64,000 nucleotides of DNA, taken from Paraphoma chrysanthemicola (taxonomy: Eukaryota > Ascomycota > Dothideomycetes > Pleosporales > Phaeosphaeriaceae). Made by a program: the position numbers and the translations under genes. This document shows, in pieces, positions 1 to 11,373 of this stretch; position 1 is the first letter of the stretch; each line of letters opens with the position of its first letter. A model generated the notes under the pieces. That model was not told the origin of the DNA, searched no databases, and saw only the letters and a list, made by a program, of their open reading frames with translations. The stretch covers positions 372,001 to 436,000 of the forward strand of contig JAGMWG010000018.1 of assembly GCA_020744225.1 (NCBI GenBank), in the 5' to 3' direction.

Positions 1-2182
1 CGTTCCCGTAGATCTTTCAGGCACCGCTCGAGATGCAGTTCGCCTGCGGTGAGAATGACATGTTCACCACTTGGTAATTGCTCGTACTCCGCGCACGGAT
101 CGCTTTGCACGAGCAGCTTCAATCCTTTGATCATCTTATCGAGATCATAAGGATTCTCGGGCTCCAACGCGACACGCACGATGGGCTGGGTACCCATCTG
201 GACACCAGCGAGGTTTAGTGAGCCAGGCAGCTGCGAGCAGAGGGTGCCTGATTTGAGTACGTGGCCTTCCAATCCACCAATCCCGAAGACTACTCCGGCA
301 GGTACAGAGGTTAGAGGTTCCAACCCGCGACCCATCATGAGATACAGTGCTGTGATCTTGACTTTGTGGGGCTCTGGCGCTGCATGAGGATTCGATGGTG
401 TAAACTTGGGCCCCAGCACATAGACTTCGTCGCCTACGTTAAGGGTACCAGAGAATATGCGCGCGAATCCAATGAGGTGTTCTGCATCTTCTGGTGCTGG
501 AGTGCTGTTTTCTTCAGGCGTCTCGGTCTCACCAATGGCAGTAGAGCTGAGGGCTTCCGTTACACTTCCGACGTCTGCTTCACCATTCGCCGTAGCTTGT
601 TGTCGTGCAATCTCAGCGCGCTTCTTTCGGCCCAGCTCTCGTGCCTCCTCTGCAGTCAGCGCCCCTCCCCTTCGCTTGTTTTGGGGTAATTCGCTTTCAG
701 GGACGGAGATCATCTTGCTGACGTATGCGACGACAGGCGCGTCTTTTGAAGTCTTGAAGTTTGTCATGGCATCTCGCACCTCAGGCGCGACGTAGTCTGC
801 ACCAGGTGAGCTGTCGATGATCTCGGGCATTCTCTCTGCTTGCGCTTTGCAAGGACCAGGCAAGTATTCTGTGACTGAAACCAATAGAGCGGTCGACAGT
901 GGCAGCCAGGCAGCGAAAAGAGCCGTCAGTACTGCTCTTGGGTCTCGAGAGCGGAGCACATGTGCGGGGAGGTTGAGGTTCAGGGACTTGGTGATCTTTT
1001 CGACCATGGTAGAATCTCTGTTGTGATCGAATGAGTATATTGATAGGTATATACAGCGCGAGCAAAAAGAGAGAGGAAAGGAAATCCACGCACCCCTTCC
1101 CATTGTTACCTCCTGTAGTGGCCTCGTATATAGCCCATATGTTCTCCAGGACGAGCTGGACGAACATGGGCTTGAGGTGGCGGCCTTTGAGGTGCTTTGA
1201 GCTGAGCACGCGCTTCGTCTTGGGATCTAGGTAGAAGTCGCCCCACAGTACCTTTTCGAGGACAGAACGCTTGATGCCCAGCTTGCGCTCATACAGGCCA
1301 GCAAACTGCCTCACTGTGAAGGCCCAGCCGTCGATGGCGCTGCCAAAGATGACGTTGCTCTTCTCGGGCGCGAAGTATATGTCTTCGTCGTCTTTCTCTT
1401 CGTACTCGGCCGGCGTGCTGGTCGTGTCTATGCTATCGCCGTTCTCTAGCACGGATGAAGGTCTGGTGTCAGTCTTCTCGGCAGCCACTGCATTGAGTCG
1501 CTCCTCCATCTTCTCGCGCCAGCGCAGGTCGTCTTCCATGCGCTCACCCTGGTAGAAGCTGCCCATGACGGCGTTTACCTGTTCTACTAGTTTACTGAGA
1601 TGTGTGTGTGCCTCACCAGGGCTCATCTTCAGTTCTGTGATTAGCCGGTCCATCTTGTTAATGACGAGCAAGGGCTTGAGCTTCTCAATCCACGTCTGTC
1701 GCAGCACGGTCACGGTCTGACTACACACGCCTTCGACGGCATCCACGAGCACGACAGCGCCATCGCAAAGACGTGATGCTGTGGAGACCTCGTAGCTGAA
1801 GTCAATGTGACCAGGCGAGTCTATCAGGTTTATGAGGAACTCCTTCTGCTCAGGCTGCGCATCGGGTGCAGACCGTCTTAGCAGAGAGAAGTACAGCGAG
1901 ATGGCGGAGGACTCCATGGTGATGCCGCGCAGCTGCTCGTCTGGCCGCGAGTCGAGGTAGCGGATCTTGCCGGCGAGCTTGGGTGAGATGATGCCATTCG
2001 TGGCAATCAGGGCATCTGTGAGTGAGGTTTTGCCATGGTCCTTCCCTGAATCAGCACTCGAGGGACGGAGGCGGCAGGCGCGCCCAGGACCGACTCACCA
2101 CATGGGCCATGATGCAAATGTTGCGCACATTGTCGGCCGCCTGCTGCAGCTGAATCAGCTTCTCTGGCGGGACGACGGGCAT
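1..2182 (-). CDS. EFL1: EFL1/Ria1-type cytoplasmic ribosome-maturation GTPase, 3' part cut by window edge
   Basis: An EF-2-like GTPase; in this family EFL1, with Sdo1/SBDS, releases Tif6/eIF6 from the pre-60S subunit in the cytoplasm. The model has exons at 2182-2099, 2040-1110 and 1015 to the window edge, with introns of 58 bp and 94 bp. The first codons encode MPVVPPEKLIQLQQAADNVR, then the P-loop AHVDHGKT, which is split by intron 1. RGITMESSA (switch I), DSPGHIDF (G3) and NKMDR (G4) follow. After G4 comes an acidic insert of about 100 residues (LNAVAAEKTDTRPSS to EEKDDEDIYFAPEKSN), typical of EFL1 and absent from EF-2. Exon 3 continues with VEKITKSLNLNLPAHVLRSR and domain II, and the frame stays open to base 1, so the C-terminal domains are missing. 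The start is the only ATG ahead of the P-loop. Expected full length is about 1000-1100 residues. Confidence 0.93.
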
Positions 2183-2843
2183 CGCGGATGTGTGTTGGGA
2201 AGTGTTGTTGCGCGCGGCTGCTGAGGACTCTGGCCGGCGCGACGGTGGTGTCGCTGCGTAGTATGGTACTGCAACCCAGAAGAAGGTGGATGTCGCGTTT
2301 CAACAGCCGTCAAAGAATGGCGAGCAGAGAATAAAGAGATCAAGGCGCGTGTCTGCGACAGGTCGTGGTGGTGCAGCGCCGTCGAGTGGATGCGGTAGAA
2401 AATATATGAAACCGTCTGACAGGCACCCCGCTATGATTTGCTGCGTCACTATGGCTCACGTCCACCCATGGCCTCGACGTCAGTAGCGCTCCCGCTGCAC
2501 AGCAGCTGAATCATGACTAGCGAGCAGCGAGCAACCAACGCCCAACGCCAGCCAGCCAGCTCAGCCCTGCCCTTGCCATCTCAACGTCTGTCCCGCTGCC
2601 CGCCTATTTCTGGACTCAACACCCGCCGCGCTTACGCCTGGCTTCATGCGCCGGAGTAAGGCCATGGTCTTCTAACCCGCGCCTGCAAGCCGGTGCTGGG
2701 TCCATGCATTCCCCCTGTCGCTCCTGCCGCGTCGATCTCCCATAACCATAACACGGCCACAATATATCTGCATCGCCCAGCCTGCCATTGCGCCCCTAAA
2801 CACCCACCCTACTCCCAGCGACGAGTGAATGTGACCCGCGACT
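2183..2843. other. Divergent intergenic region between EFL1 and the PH-domain gene
   Basis: No supported gene. This 660 bp stretch separates two genes transcribed away from each other and so probably holds both promoters. It is pyrimidine- and GC-rich (for example the CCCTGCCCTTGCC-like tracts near 2565-2610), and I see no clear TATA box. Confidence 0.5.
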
Positions 2844-4149
2844 ATGGCCACGCCGGCGGAGAGCGCGCAGCAAACGCCTGCCACACCCATATCCATCCGC
2901 ACCTCGGGCATGAAGCTGCAGACGCCCGCGCAGCCACGCTTTGACAGCGTCAAGGCTGCGAGCGCGAGCGTGGGCATCATGTCGCCCGTCAACCAGAACG
3001 GCTGCTTCGAGTTCGACCGCATCATCAAGGCCGGCAATGTCGTCAAGCGCACCCGCAAGACCAGAGTATGCGTCCGTTGCGCCCCCTCGCGCGCCTCACT
3101 AACTCCCGCAGTCCTGGCGGCCCATACACATCGTCCTGCGTCCCAACTGCCTCTCCATCTACAAGGACAAGGATGAGACGAAGCTCCGCCACCAGATCAA
3201 CCTGTCCGAGATCACCGCCGTGGCACGCCAGCGCGACTCGAAGAAGAAGATGGAACACGTGTTCGGCATCTTCTCGCCCGCTCGCAACTACCACCTCGGC
3301 GCTTCGAGCGAGAAGGAGGCGCAGGAATGGGTCGACCTCATACGGGCGGAGGCGCGCATCGATGAAGAGGAAGGCGAGCTCACCCTCATGAGCCCGACGG
3401 GAAAGAAGACCTTCACCGGCTTCGACAGGGCCAAAAGGGACGCCATCAGCCCGAACATAGCATCCAGTTCCTCCGAGGCCGAGGCTAGGCCGTCGAGCTC
3501 TGTGGCGCCGGAAGCCATGCACAGCGCGCGCCGCCCATCGCAGGCCCTAAACTACTCGGGCAACGAGCGCAACTCTGCCTCCGACTTTGACTTTTCCGAC
3601 ACGGGTGGTCCGCTGGCCTCGGCGACCTCGTTACCGCGAAAGGTGTCACAGCAGAGGCGCAACTTCAGCCAGCAGAGTAACCTCGGTGCAACGCCTGACG
3701 ACGAGCGGGTTGTCTATCATGGGTGGCTGTACGTGCTCAAGTCAAAGGGCGGTGTACGGCAGTGGAAGAAGGTCTGGATGGTGTTGCGGCCAAAAGGCCT
3801 CGCTTTCTACAAGTCGGATGATGAATACTCGGCGACACACATTATACCCTTCGCAAGCATCATCGACGCTGTCGACATTGACTCGGTCTCTAGGAGTAAG
3901 CAGTACTGCATGCAGGTCATCACCGAGGACAAGAACTTCAGATTCTGCGCGCCAGACGAGAACTCGCTGGCCAAGTGGCTCGGCGCATTCAAGAGTCTCC
4001 TCATCAAGCGCAAGGAAGCCGAACAAAAGCGCGTTCCACACGTCGCTCCGAGCACAGCAGTCGCACAGACACCAGTAAAGGCCATCGGATCACCCCAAAT
4101 ACAACCACCAACACCAACACCAGTGCAGCAACCACTGAGCATGAAGTAG
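2844..4149 (+). CDS. Protein with two PH domains, 419 residues
   Basis: Exons 2844-3065 and 3112-4149, joined by a 46 bp phase-0 intron with a CACTAAC branch point. PH domain 1 spans about residues 45-158: it starts around GCFEFDRIIKAGNVVKRTRK, continues with SWRPIHIVLRPNCLSIYKDK and ends in the helix SEKEAQEWVDLIRAE. A Ser-rich linker follows. PH domain 2 spans about 274-375: it opens with VVYHGWLYVLKSKGG, shows WKKVWMVLRPKGLAFYKSDD and ends in the helix DENSLAKWLGAFKSLL with the invariant Trp. The C-terminus is rich in Pro, Thr and Gln. Such proteins usually bind phosphoinositides at membranes; the specific role here is unknown. No signal peptide or membrane segment is seen. Confidence 0.88.
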
Positions 4150-4708
4150 CCTCCACATGACGCTCCATTCGACTCTGTACATACGCCACACGCACACGCA
4201 ATTCTCTAATCACGCCCACATCGCCGCGTCGACCGCACCTGATTCCCTAGCATTATCTACTTCACGATCGCCATGATTTACGACTCCTTGTCCTAGTCTG
4301 GATGAGACTTTTGATACCTCTGTTGAATACTAGCATATTATTGCTACCACAACGTTTGCTGTATGTTGCCTGTAAGCTAGCTATTTGTGTAGTCATAGTG
4401 TCTTGGTAATTTTGATAGCTGCCTTGAAGTCATTACACTTATACCTTTTTCTCCGAGGCAATCTCCGCCCATTTTCATCACGCTGTATTCGAAGCTCAAA
4501 ATAAGGCTTCACGCATCTCTACGAGCGCCAATTGGGCTTCATGTGGACGCTGCACATACTAATCTTCGTCGTTGTGCTGCTCTGATGCTTATCGATAACA
4601 GCTTCACCAAAGTCAACTACGTCTCAGCTTGTTTCACAACAGCATCAACCATCAACCTTTTATTCTCACAAATTTGTTCCTCGCTCGGCAGCAACAACTT
4701 TAGATCAA
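4150..4708. other. Intergenic, nothing recognised
   Basis: AT-richer spacer holding the presumed 3' UTR of the PH gene and the promoter of the MYND gene. No convincing open reading frame. Confidence 0.4.
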
Positions 4709-5665
4709 ATGTCTAACGACTTCATGCGAATGCTTCAAAACCTGTCCCCACGGTCAAATCGGTGAGCGCCCCACGCTTCTCTCTCCTACCAACTGCTGAT
4801 GCCATGTTCATATTCTAGCACCCTCTCTGACCTACAAAACTCCAATGACCAGCTCTCCGGTATGGACGGCATGGAGCTGCGCGGCTGGTTCAGTCAGACC
4901 GCCATGATCCCAACACGCGACCTTACCGACCCGCTTGGCGCAGCACTTTTGTCCACATGTTCGATCAACGACCTGAAGCCAATCAAAACATACATCCAAA
5001 CGCGGACCCAGGACCTCGGAAGCCTCGATACCGTAATCCAAGAAATGTACGCAAAGCGCTGGGGCCCGACCAAAATGCCAATATACAACGTCATCCTCCC
5101 ATTCTTCATCTCAAACCCAGACAACTCGGACCATTTACTCAACCTAACCCGCTACCTCGCGGAGACATTACGCGTCCCCGTCGACGGAACAGACATAACA
5201 GGCTCATCAGCACTCTACTGGTCCATCTCAACAAAACCCTACGCCCTCCCGCCATTCGCCCAAATCCTCTTCGACGCAGGCAGTTCTGTCAACCAACGTA
5301 ACCGCTTCGGCGCCACCACCGGCGGCGAAATCGGCCAAGTCGATTTCGCAGCCGATATGCAGCGTAATGTTGATATGCTGCGCTGGTATCTAGAGCATGG
5401 CGGGGATGTAGATGGCAAGGACAACGATGGCATGAATGTGCGCATGTTGGTTGATATGATGCGTAAAAGAGTACCGGGGATGTACGGCGTGCTGGAGAAT
5501 GGGAAGGGAGAGAGGGGGGAGGGCGTGTGTGGGAATTGTGGGAGGAGGGAGGGGGAGAGGAAGTTGGCGCTGTGTAAGAGGTGTAAGGGGGTGAGGTATT
5601 GTTCGGTGGAGTGTCAGAAGGTGGATTGGAGGGGGCATAAGAAGGGGTGTAAGGCTGGTGCGTAG
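4709..5665 (+). CDS. Ankyrin-like protein with C-terminal MYND zinc finger, 299 residues
   Basis: Exon 1 is 4709-4761 (MSNDFMRMLQNLSPRSN, then a split Arg codon) and exon 2 is 4819-5665, with a 57 bp phase-2 intron. The first ATG after a stop-rich leader was chosen because it joins in frame. Residues 120-230 look like degenerate ankyrin repeats (GSSALYWSIS, FAQILFDAGSSVNQRN, MLRWYLEHGGDVDGKDNDGM). Residues 250-292 form a MYND finger: C-x2-C, C-x2-C, YC-x3-C, then H-x3-C in GHKKGC. MYND domains bind proline-rich peptides and fungal proteins of this shape are common but mostly uncharacterised. The last 150 bp is strikingly purine-rich (GGGAGGGAGG-type runs) because of Gly/Arg/Glu/Lys codons. 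Confidence 0.87.
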
Positions 5666-6741
5666 TGTAGTGTAGTGAGGAAGATGAAGTCCGATCTTCG
5701 ACATCTGCATAAGCAGGTACTGACTGCAACGGTCGATGGTGTTGGTCTAGCGCCTTGGCGTGTTGTCGTGAGATCTCCACTCTGCGATCAACTCTTTGAG
5801 ACCATCCAGATTTCATTGGCCTCCCTTAGAGCATCGATTGCAAGAGACCGCCTCATTCAGTTTTCGATATCCGATTTCTACATGCCAAAGCAGAATTCCA
5901 TTCGCCTATGTGAAGAAGTCCCATCTGGGCGATAATGACACTCATATAACATTCGATATCGTCAGGGGTATCCATTTTGCCATCGGAGACGTTCATGCAT
6001 GTAGCAAGTACCATGAAGCTTTGGGCATGCGCATTTTGCGATCATGCAGGTAAAAACCAAAGCGGCTCCAGCTGCTGTCCGTTTGAGATGAGACAGATCT
6101 GTGCACCAGAACACACTGCTTACTGAACTAGCTTCAGTACTGAAGTATCCCGGTATTCAAAATTCAGGGATATCAGGCGCATAGAAGGACCTTCTTTTTC
6201 AACATCTATGAGCCTTCAATCACTGGCGACATCACACTAGCGCACAACCACAACTCACACTCCAAGCACGCGGCGCACTACTCGGCCTTTCTCCCCCACA
6301 AAAGTCCTTCCGGCACTAATGCATTCCCCCAGACTTGGCCTCAAATACCGTCAGGAACATATTACAGGGTTGGAGTAATGACGATGTTTCCTCCAATAGC
6401 GGATTTATCCGGACCACCAAAGCACTACTTTGGACAGCCAAGACACCATTCTTCCTGAAACACAGGTCCCACATGATGTCCACAGCAGCCACTTGAAGAA
6501 GCAGCGTAGGCAAAGACGTGCTTTCGGAAACAATTCAGCTGGGATCCCACCTAAGAGAAGGGATCCCTTAAATGAAGTTGCGTGGAACGGGGAAAATCAC
6601 CGAGCACGCGAGACTGCACGGTTCTTGGAAACGAGAAAGCTTGGTGGAGAGCAAATGCCGACATGGTATACAAGATGAATTGCAGACCCGGTCCTTGTGG
6701 GATCTTGCACGTAGACGCATAAGCTACTCTTCCCATACATC
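5666..6741. other. Intergenic, no gene supported
   Basis: About 1.1 kb without a credible coding region; several short open frames overlap without codon structure. A TATA-like TATACAAG near 6666-6673 lies about 70 bp ahead of the pectate lyase start and may be its core promoter. Confidence 0.4.
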
Positions 6742-8001
6742 ATGAAGCTCACGGCATCTCTTCTCCTTCTTGCGGCGTCGATCGCGGCTGCATCGCCCAC
6801 TAGGGTGCTTGCAAAGCGAGCGACTATCACTGATGCTGCTAACATTGGCTTCGCACAGCAAAACGGCGGGTAAGCACATACAACCCAGTTGAAGCTAGAT
6901 TGGAATTGACGATTGTTAGAACAAAGGGAGGAGCAGGCGGACCAACAACTACCGTCACCACACTATCCCAGCTCGCCGCCGCAGCAAACGCCACAGGCCC
7001 TCGTATCATTGTTGTTCAGGGCGCGATCAGCGGCGCAGCAAAGGTCCAGGTCGGATCTGACAAGACTATCGTCGGCAAAGCTGGGAGCTGTAAGTCTTTG
7101 AACCAGCAGCAAACTCGTGCTACATACTGATGCTATCCGTAGCTTTGACCGGCATTGGTCTCACCATCCTCGGCCAGAAGAATGTGATTATCAGGAACTT
7201 GAAGATTTCGAAAGTGCTTGCTGCGTATGGCGATGCTGTCACTATCCAGCTGTCGACAAATGTCTGGGTTGATCATCTGGATTTGTCGGGTGATGAGACT
7301 GTTGGAAAGGTATGTTGCTCTACGCACCTTGCTTATGTGGGATGCTTGCTCACGGGGTTTGGTAGGATACATATGATGGTCTAGTCGATCTCTCGCACGC
7401 CGCAGACTTTGTCACAATCTCGCACACATACTTCCACAACCACGTACGTCCCCTCCTCATCCCATCTCCAACCACCTTTCCATTCTCCACACCCTACTAA
7501 CCCACACACAGTCCAAAGGCACGCTCGTCGGCCACTCTGACAAAAACGCCGCCGAGGACACCGGCCACCTCCGCGTCACCTACGCCAACAACCACTTCTA
7601 CAAAGTCGATTCCCGCGGCCCGCTCCTCCGCTTCGGCACAGCGCACATCATCAACAACTACTACAACGAGCAGAGCACGGGCGTGAATGTGCGCATGGGC
7701 AGCCAGGCACTTGTCCAGAGCACCGTGTTTGAGAACTCGGGGAAGAAGATGGTGTACAGTGAGAGCAGTAGCACGATTGGGTAAGTACCGCCTTCGGGTT
7801 TGAAGACGATGTGGATAAGTGCTGATCATTGTGAATAGGTATGCTGTCGTGATTGATACGATTTTCGGCGGCCAGAGCGCGAATACTGCCGAGGCGGGCA
7901 AGTTGAGCGCGAGCAGCTTTACGTATCCGTATACGCTGCTTGGTTCGGCGAATGTTAAGGCTAGTGTGACCAAGGAGGCGGGACAGACGCTGGGTTTCTA
8001 A
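6742..8001 (+). CDS. Secreted pectate lyase, polysaccharide lyase family 1, 324 residues
   Basis: Cleaves de-esterified pectin by beta-elimination outside the cell. Six exons: 6742-6869, 6920-7089, 7143-7309, 7366-7443, 7512-7780, 7839-8001; all introns are GT-AG and 50-68 bp. Residues 1-18 (MKLTASLLLLAASIAAAS) are a signal peptide, followed by a possible Kex2 site (AKR). The parallel beta-helix core shows the PL1 signatures VWVDHLDLS, DGLVDLSHAADFVTISHTYF, KGTLVGHSDKNAAED and the active-site block VDSRGPLLRFG. Arg216 in that block matches the catalytic Arg of PelC-type enzymes. NNYYNEQSTGVNVRMGSQ follows. Length is usual for a single-domain PL1 enzyme and there is no CBM. It is tail-to-tail with a secreted oxidoreductase, 201 bp apart. 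Confidence 0.95.
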
Positions 8002-8202
8002 AGATTCGGCCTCTGAACGAGATGATGTGAACGGGGTCCGGGGCAGGATTCGTGTATATATTTTGACGGACACCAGAAGAGAAATCAGATTGATTGATCA
8101 TGACATATACATCCCTTCCCATCCCTTCACTTCCCCTCTCCCGACCTTACCTTACTTTACCCTCCCTTCTCCCCCATCCACTACACTCATCCGTCCACAT
8201 GT

Positions 8203-10409
8203 CTATCCTTTGAGCGCCAAAATCCTCTCCGCCGCCCTCTCTGCAACACTAACAATCATACCCGATGGATTCCCCGTCATCATACCCGGGAAAATACTCG
8301 CATCCACAACAAACAGATTATCCGTGCCGTACACCTTGGTGTCTAGATCAACCACTGCTTTCCCGCCCGAGCGCCCGTCGTCAGATCCGATGGTGCAAGA
8401 TCCGGTCCAGTGGTTTGAGCCGCGGGATCCGGGTGTCGCTGGGATCTGTTCTCACAATTAATCCTGTACAACGAAAAAGATGGGTATAAATGGATACTCG
8501 GGTTTGCGTAGGACGTTTTAGGATTTAAGAAATTGACGTACCGAGTTAACAAAAGCAGTAGTAGTCTGATTGAATTTCGGTTCAATCCACGTCAAATTCT
8601 GTATCTGGCTCAACACACCACGGATATACTCGATTCCTTGAACGACAGCTTCTTTATCGCGGGCGTCGCGGAGGTACGGGGCGATGGAGACGCGTGTGGT
8701 GAGGGCGGGCGTGATGGCCATGCGGCCGCGGGAAGTGGTGCCTGTGCCGACGTATTGCGTGATTGTCATTGTCGCTGTTGGTGCATTAGCATGTTGGACC
8801 CAGGGGCTGGGTGGATGGAAGATGTACTGTTAGTCCGGCCTTCGACGCGAGCCTGCCATTGGAGGTGTCTGACGATGCCGTCGGAGCCTTGGATTTGCTG
8901 CCAGAACATGGGGCCGAGGTTTGGTGCGACTTGGGCGAGGATGCCGGTTCGATTTGCTGGATTTGGGATTAATGGCTGCATATACAATGAGTGGGATGAA
9001 ATTATACCGAGGTAGGCTTCTGTGTCTTTGGCAATGGGTTTATCCCACGCAGCGTAGAAGTCGTAGAATACAATATCGGGGTGCGCAACTTGAATGTCAG
9101 TCTGCATGGTATGTCAGCAAACCCCAAAGCACCATTAGGGTCGCATCGTCTTACACCAACGTGATCATTGAGATTGTAGCCGACGGGCAAATTGATCCAC
9201 TGGTCGGAAGATATCATAGTTGAGCCATCGGTCGCGGAATTGTTTACGATCCTCAACTGGTCTGCGGGACCAATGCCGCCTGGTTTGATTCAGTATCACA
9301 CAATTAAAACGTTAGTTAGTTGTGCACTTACTGCGCATCAACAACTTTGCTGACCCGAATGTACCTGCGGAGAGAATGACACGACCGGACCCTGGTGTAA
9401 CATTGACGCGACCAGAGTATCCAGGGCCAACACTTCCTCCTTTTGGGCACTCTAGCTCAACTCCAGTCACATGCCCACCAGTCCGGATAAGTCTCCTGGC
9501 GTTGGTGTTTGTCCACAGATGGAAATTCTTTCGCTTGGATGCTGTGACGAGGTAGGTGGCTAGCGGGCCGTGGCGCTCAGCATTTTCGAGGAAGAAGGTG
9601 CTGTGGCCAAAGGTATGGTTCTTCTGATCTGGATGGTCGTTCGGTACAATATACTTGAATCCAGCTGCTTCTAGGCCTTTTGATACTGTGTCGAAACCTT
9701 GCTGAAGATACAATTTGCCATCTTGGGATGGTGTGTATGTCTGTCCTTCATTTAGCGCATGCGAGTAAGACGGTAACAGCCTGCACTTACTCCTGGAATT
9801 CGTTCCCAGACTTTGTCAACATGTCTTTGCATATCGATGGTCTTCCAGCCGGCTGGGAAGTTCGCGTCCCAATCACTCGGATGAGGCTTCCACCAGAGCG
9901 CGGAGTTTACAGCAATGCCACCACCAAGCACACTGGTATTCCTTTATCAACACAACTGGACCTCCAAAATCTGGCTCATTTAGGTTACTTACCATCCAGC
10001 CATCACGTCGAGATCTTCGCATGCCACGCCAACAGGATCTGCCCAGATTTGATTGAAAAGACCGGGAACATCGAAGCGCGTGAGGTTCGTGCCTTCAAGC
10101 CATGCTGGCTTCATTGTTCCGTTCCATCGACCGCTACAATCATCGGACGACATGTCATTATTGAATGGGGAATTGGTAGGTATCAAGTACTTGCCTTGAA
10201 GGTGGTCCTTTCTCTATTAAGAGCACCGAATGCCCTGCTTCGCTCAACCGATCTGCAACGGGGATGCCACCAGCTCCAGATCCTATCACGATGTAGTCAT
10301 ATGTATTGTTCGAAGACAGTGTGGTGCAATTGGGATTTGTAGCATTCTGAGCATGTACCTCTCGAACCGAGAGAGCCGCGAGAATGCTGGAAAGGACGTA
10401 TATTTTCAT
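8203..10409 (-). CDS. Secreted cellobiose-dehydrogenase-like GMC flavoprotein (AA3_1-type) without cytochrome domain, 576 residues
   Basis: Nine exons on the minus strand: 10409-10195, 10133-9993, 9932-9791, 9740-9332, 9279-9155, 9101-9008, 8956-8828, 8774-8542, 8445-8203. Junction phases all agree. The signal peptide is residues 1-20 (MKIYVLSSILAALSVREVHA). The FAD-binding motif is YIVIGSGAGG. Cellobiose-dehydrogenase signatures follow: GTNLTRFDVPGLFNQIW, GCVLGGGIAVNSALWWKP, WINLPVGYNLNDH, HPDIVFYDFYAAWD, ILAQVAPNLGPMFW and TTSRGRMAITP. The catalytic pair is His508 in GSNHWTG and Asn555 in TGNPSGM. The heme b domain and cellulose-binding module of classical CDH are absent, so electrons could pass to oxygen, quinones or a separate cytochrome (inference). 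Intron 1 (10194-10134) uses a GC donor in the context AG|GCAAGT. Confidence 0.92.
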
Positions 10410-11373
10410 GGCTGTATTTTGGTAGTTCTTTGATCCAGGTTAGAACTGAAGCATGTCGATCCGATCCAGCGCGCGTCCCGGATGTTATGAAGGAGATCGC
10501 GCAAGTAAGGTTTAAGGTTCATGCACCCCAGATTCTCAAGTCCCGGCTCTTGTGGGGTCGAGCCAGCCTCGAACGTGCAAATGCCGATTTGGTCGCGTGT
10601 TGGTTCACTATACAGTTTGCTTATACACGAGATCGTGACCATTCACAAGGCGTGCCGGGGCGTCGCGCGAGACGAGCTGGTGTGTTTAGGCGAGCGAGAT
10701 CAACCGATCCATGCTCGCCACAAGTACGGGAGGCAAGTGGGCCAGCCAACACGCGCAAATATATCATGACAAGAGCGTGATAGCAATATAATTGCCATTC
10801 TTGAGCCTGGGTGTAATGTGCTGCAAAAGGTAGCATAGCGGGGCATAGACAGAGGATCAGTTCTCTCAGACAGAAAAGGAATTACCGACCGGTAGTTGTA
10901 GTCGTAATCAACATCGCTGTGGGGCAATAGAACAAGACATACATTTTCAAAAAGGCTGTTACCACCACGATGGAGTTCATGCCGTGAAGCATTGAGGATA
11001 TTACATCTGCAAGGCTAGATTTGAGCCCTCGCTTGGTGCGCTTTTCCTGTCTGAGCGATGCGCTAGACCAGGTTTGGCACGCGTTCCCTCATGGCCGTCG
11101 CGCCCACTGGACGTGTCTCTCGATGTGCCTATCTTCTTGTTCGGCTTGATTTTCCTACAGCGCGCTGTTTCTCTGTGGGCCTCGTCTGATTCCTAGGAGC
11201 TAATCGTCCAAGTGACATTGACGCATTGGGCGGGGCGCAAAGATGCTGACCGCTGATCCTCTATTTTCCGTGCGGCTGAAGCCACGCACTGCAGCCATGT
11301 TTCTTCCAAGACAACACACGGGACTACGGCCTGCAACGACGCGACGACGCGCCAGTCTGACATAGCAAGACCC
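10410..11373. other. Divergent intergenic region, no gene supported
   Basis: About 960 bp between the start of the GMC flavoprotein and the start of the CorA-like gene, which are transcribed away from each other. Short open frames here show no domain, signal peptide or codon structure I trust. Confidence 0.4.
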
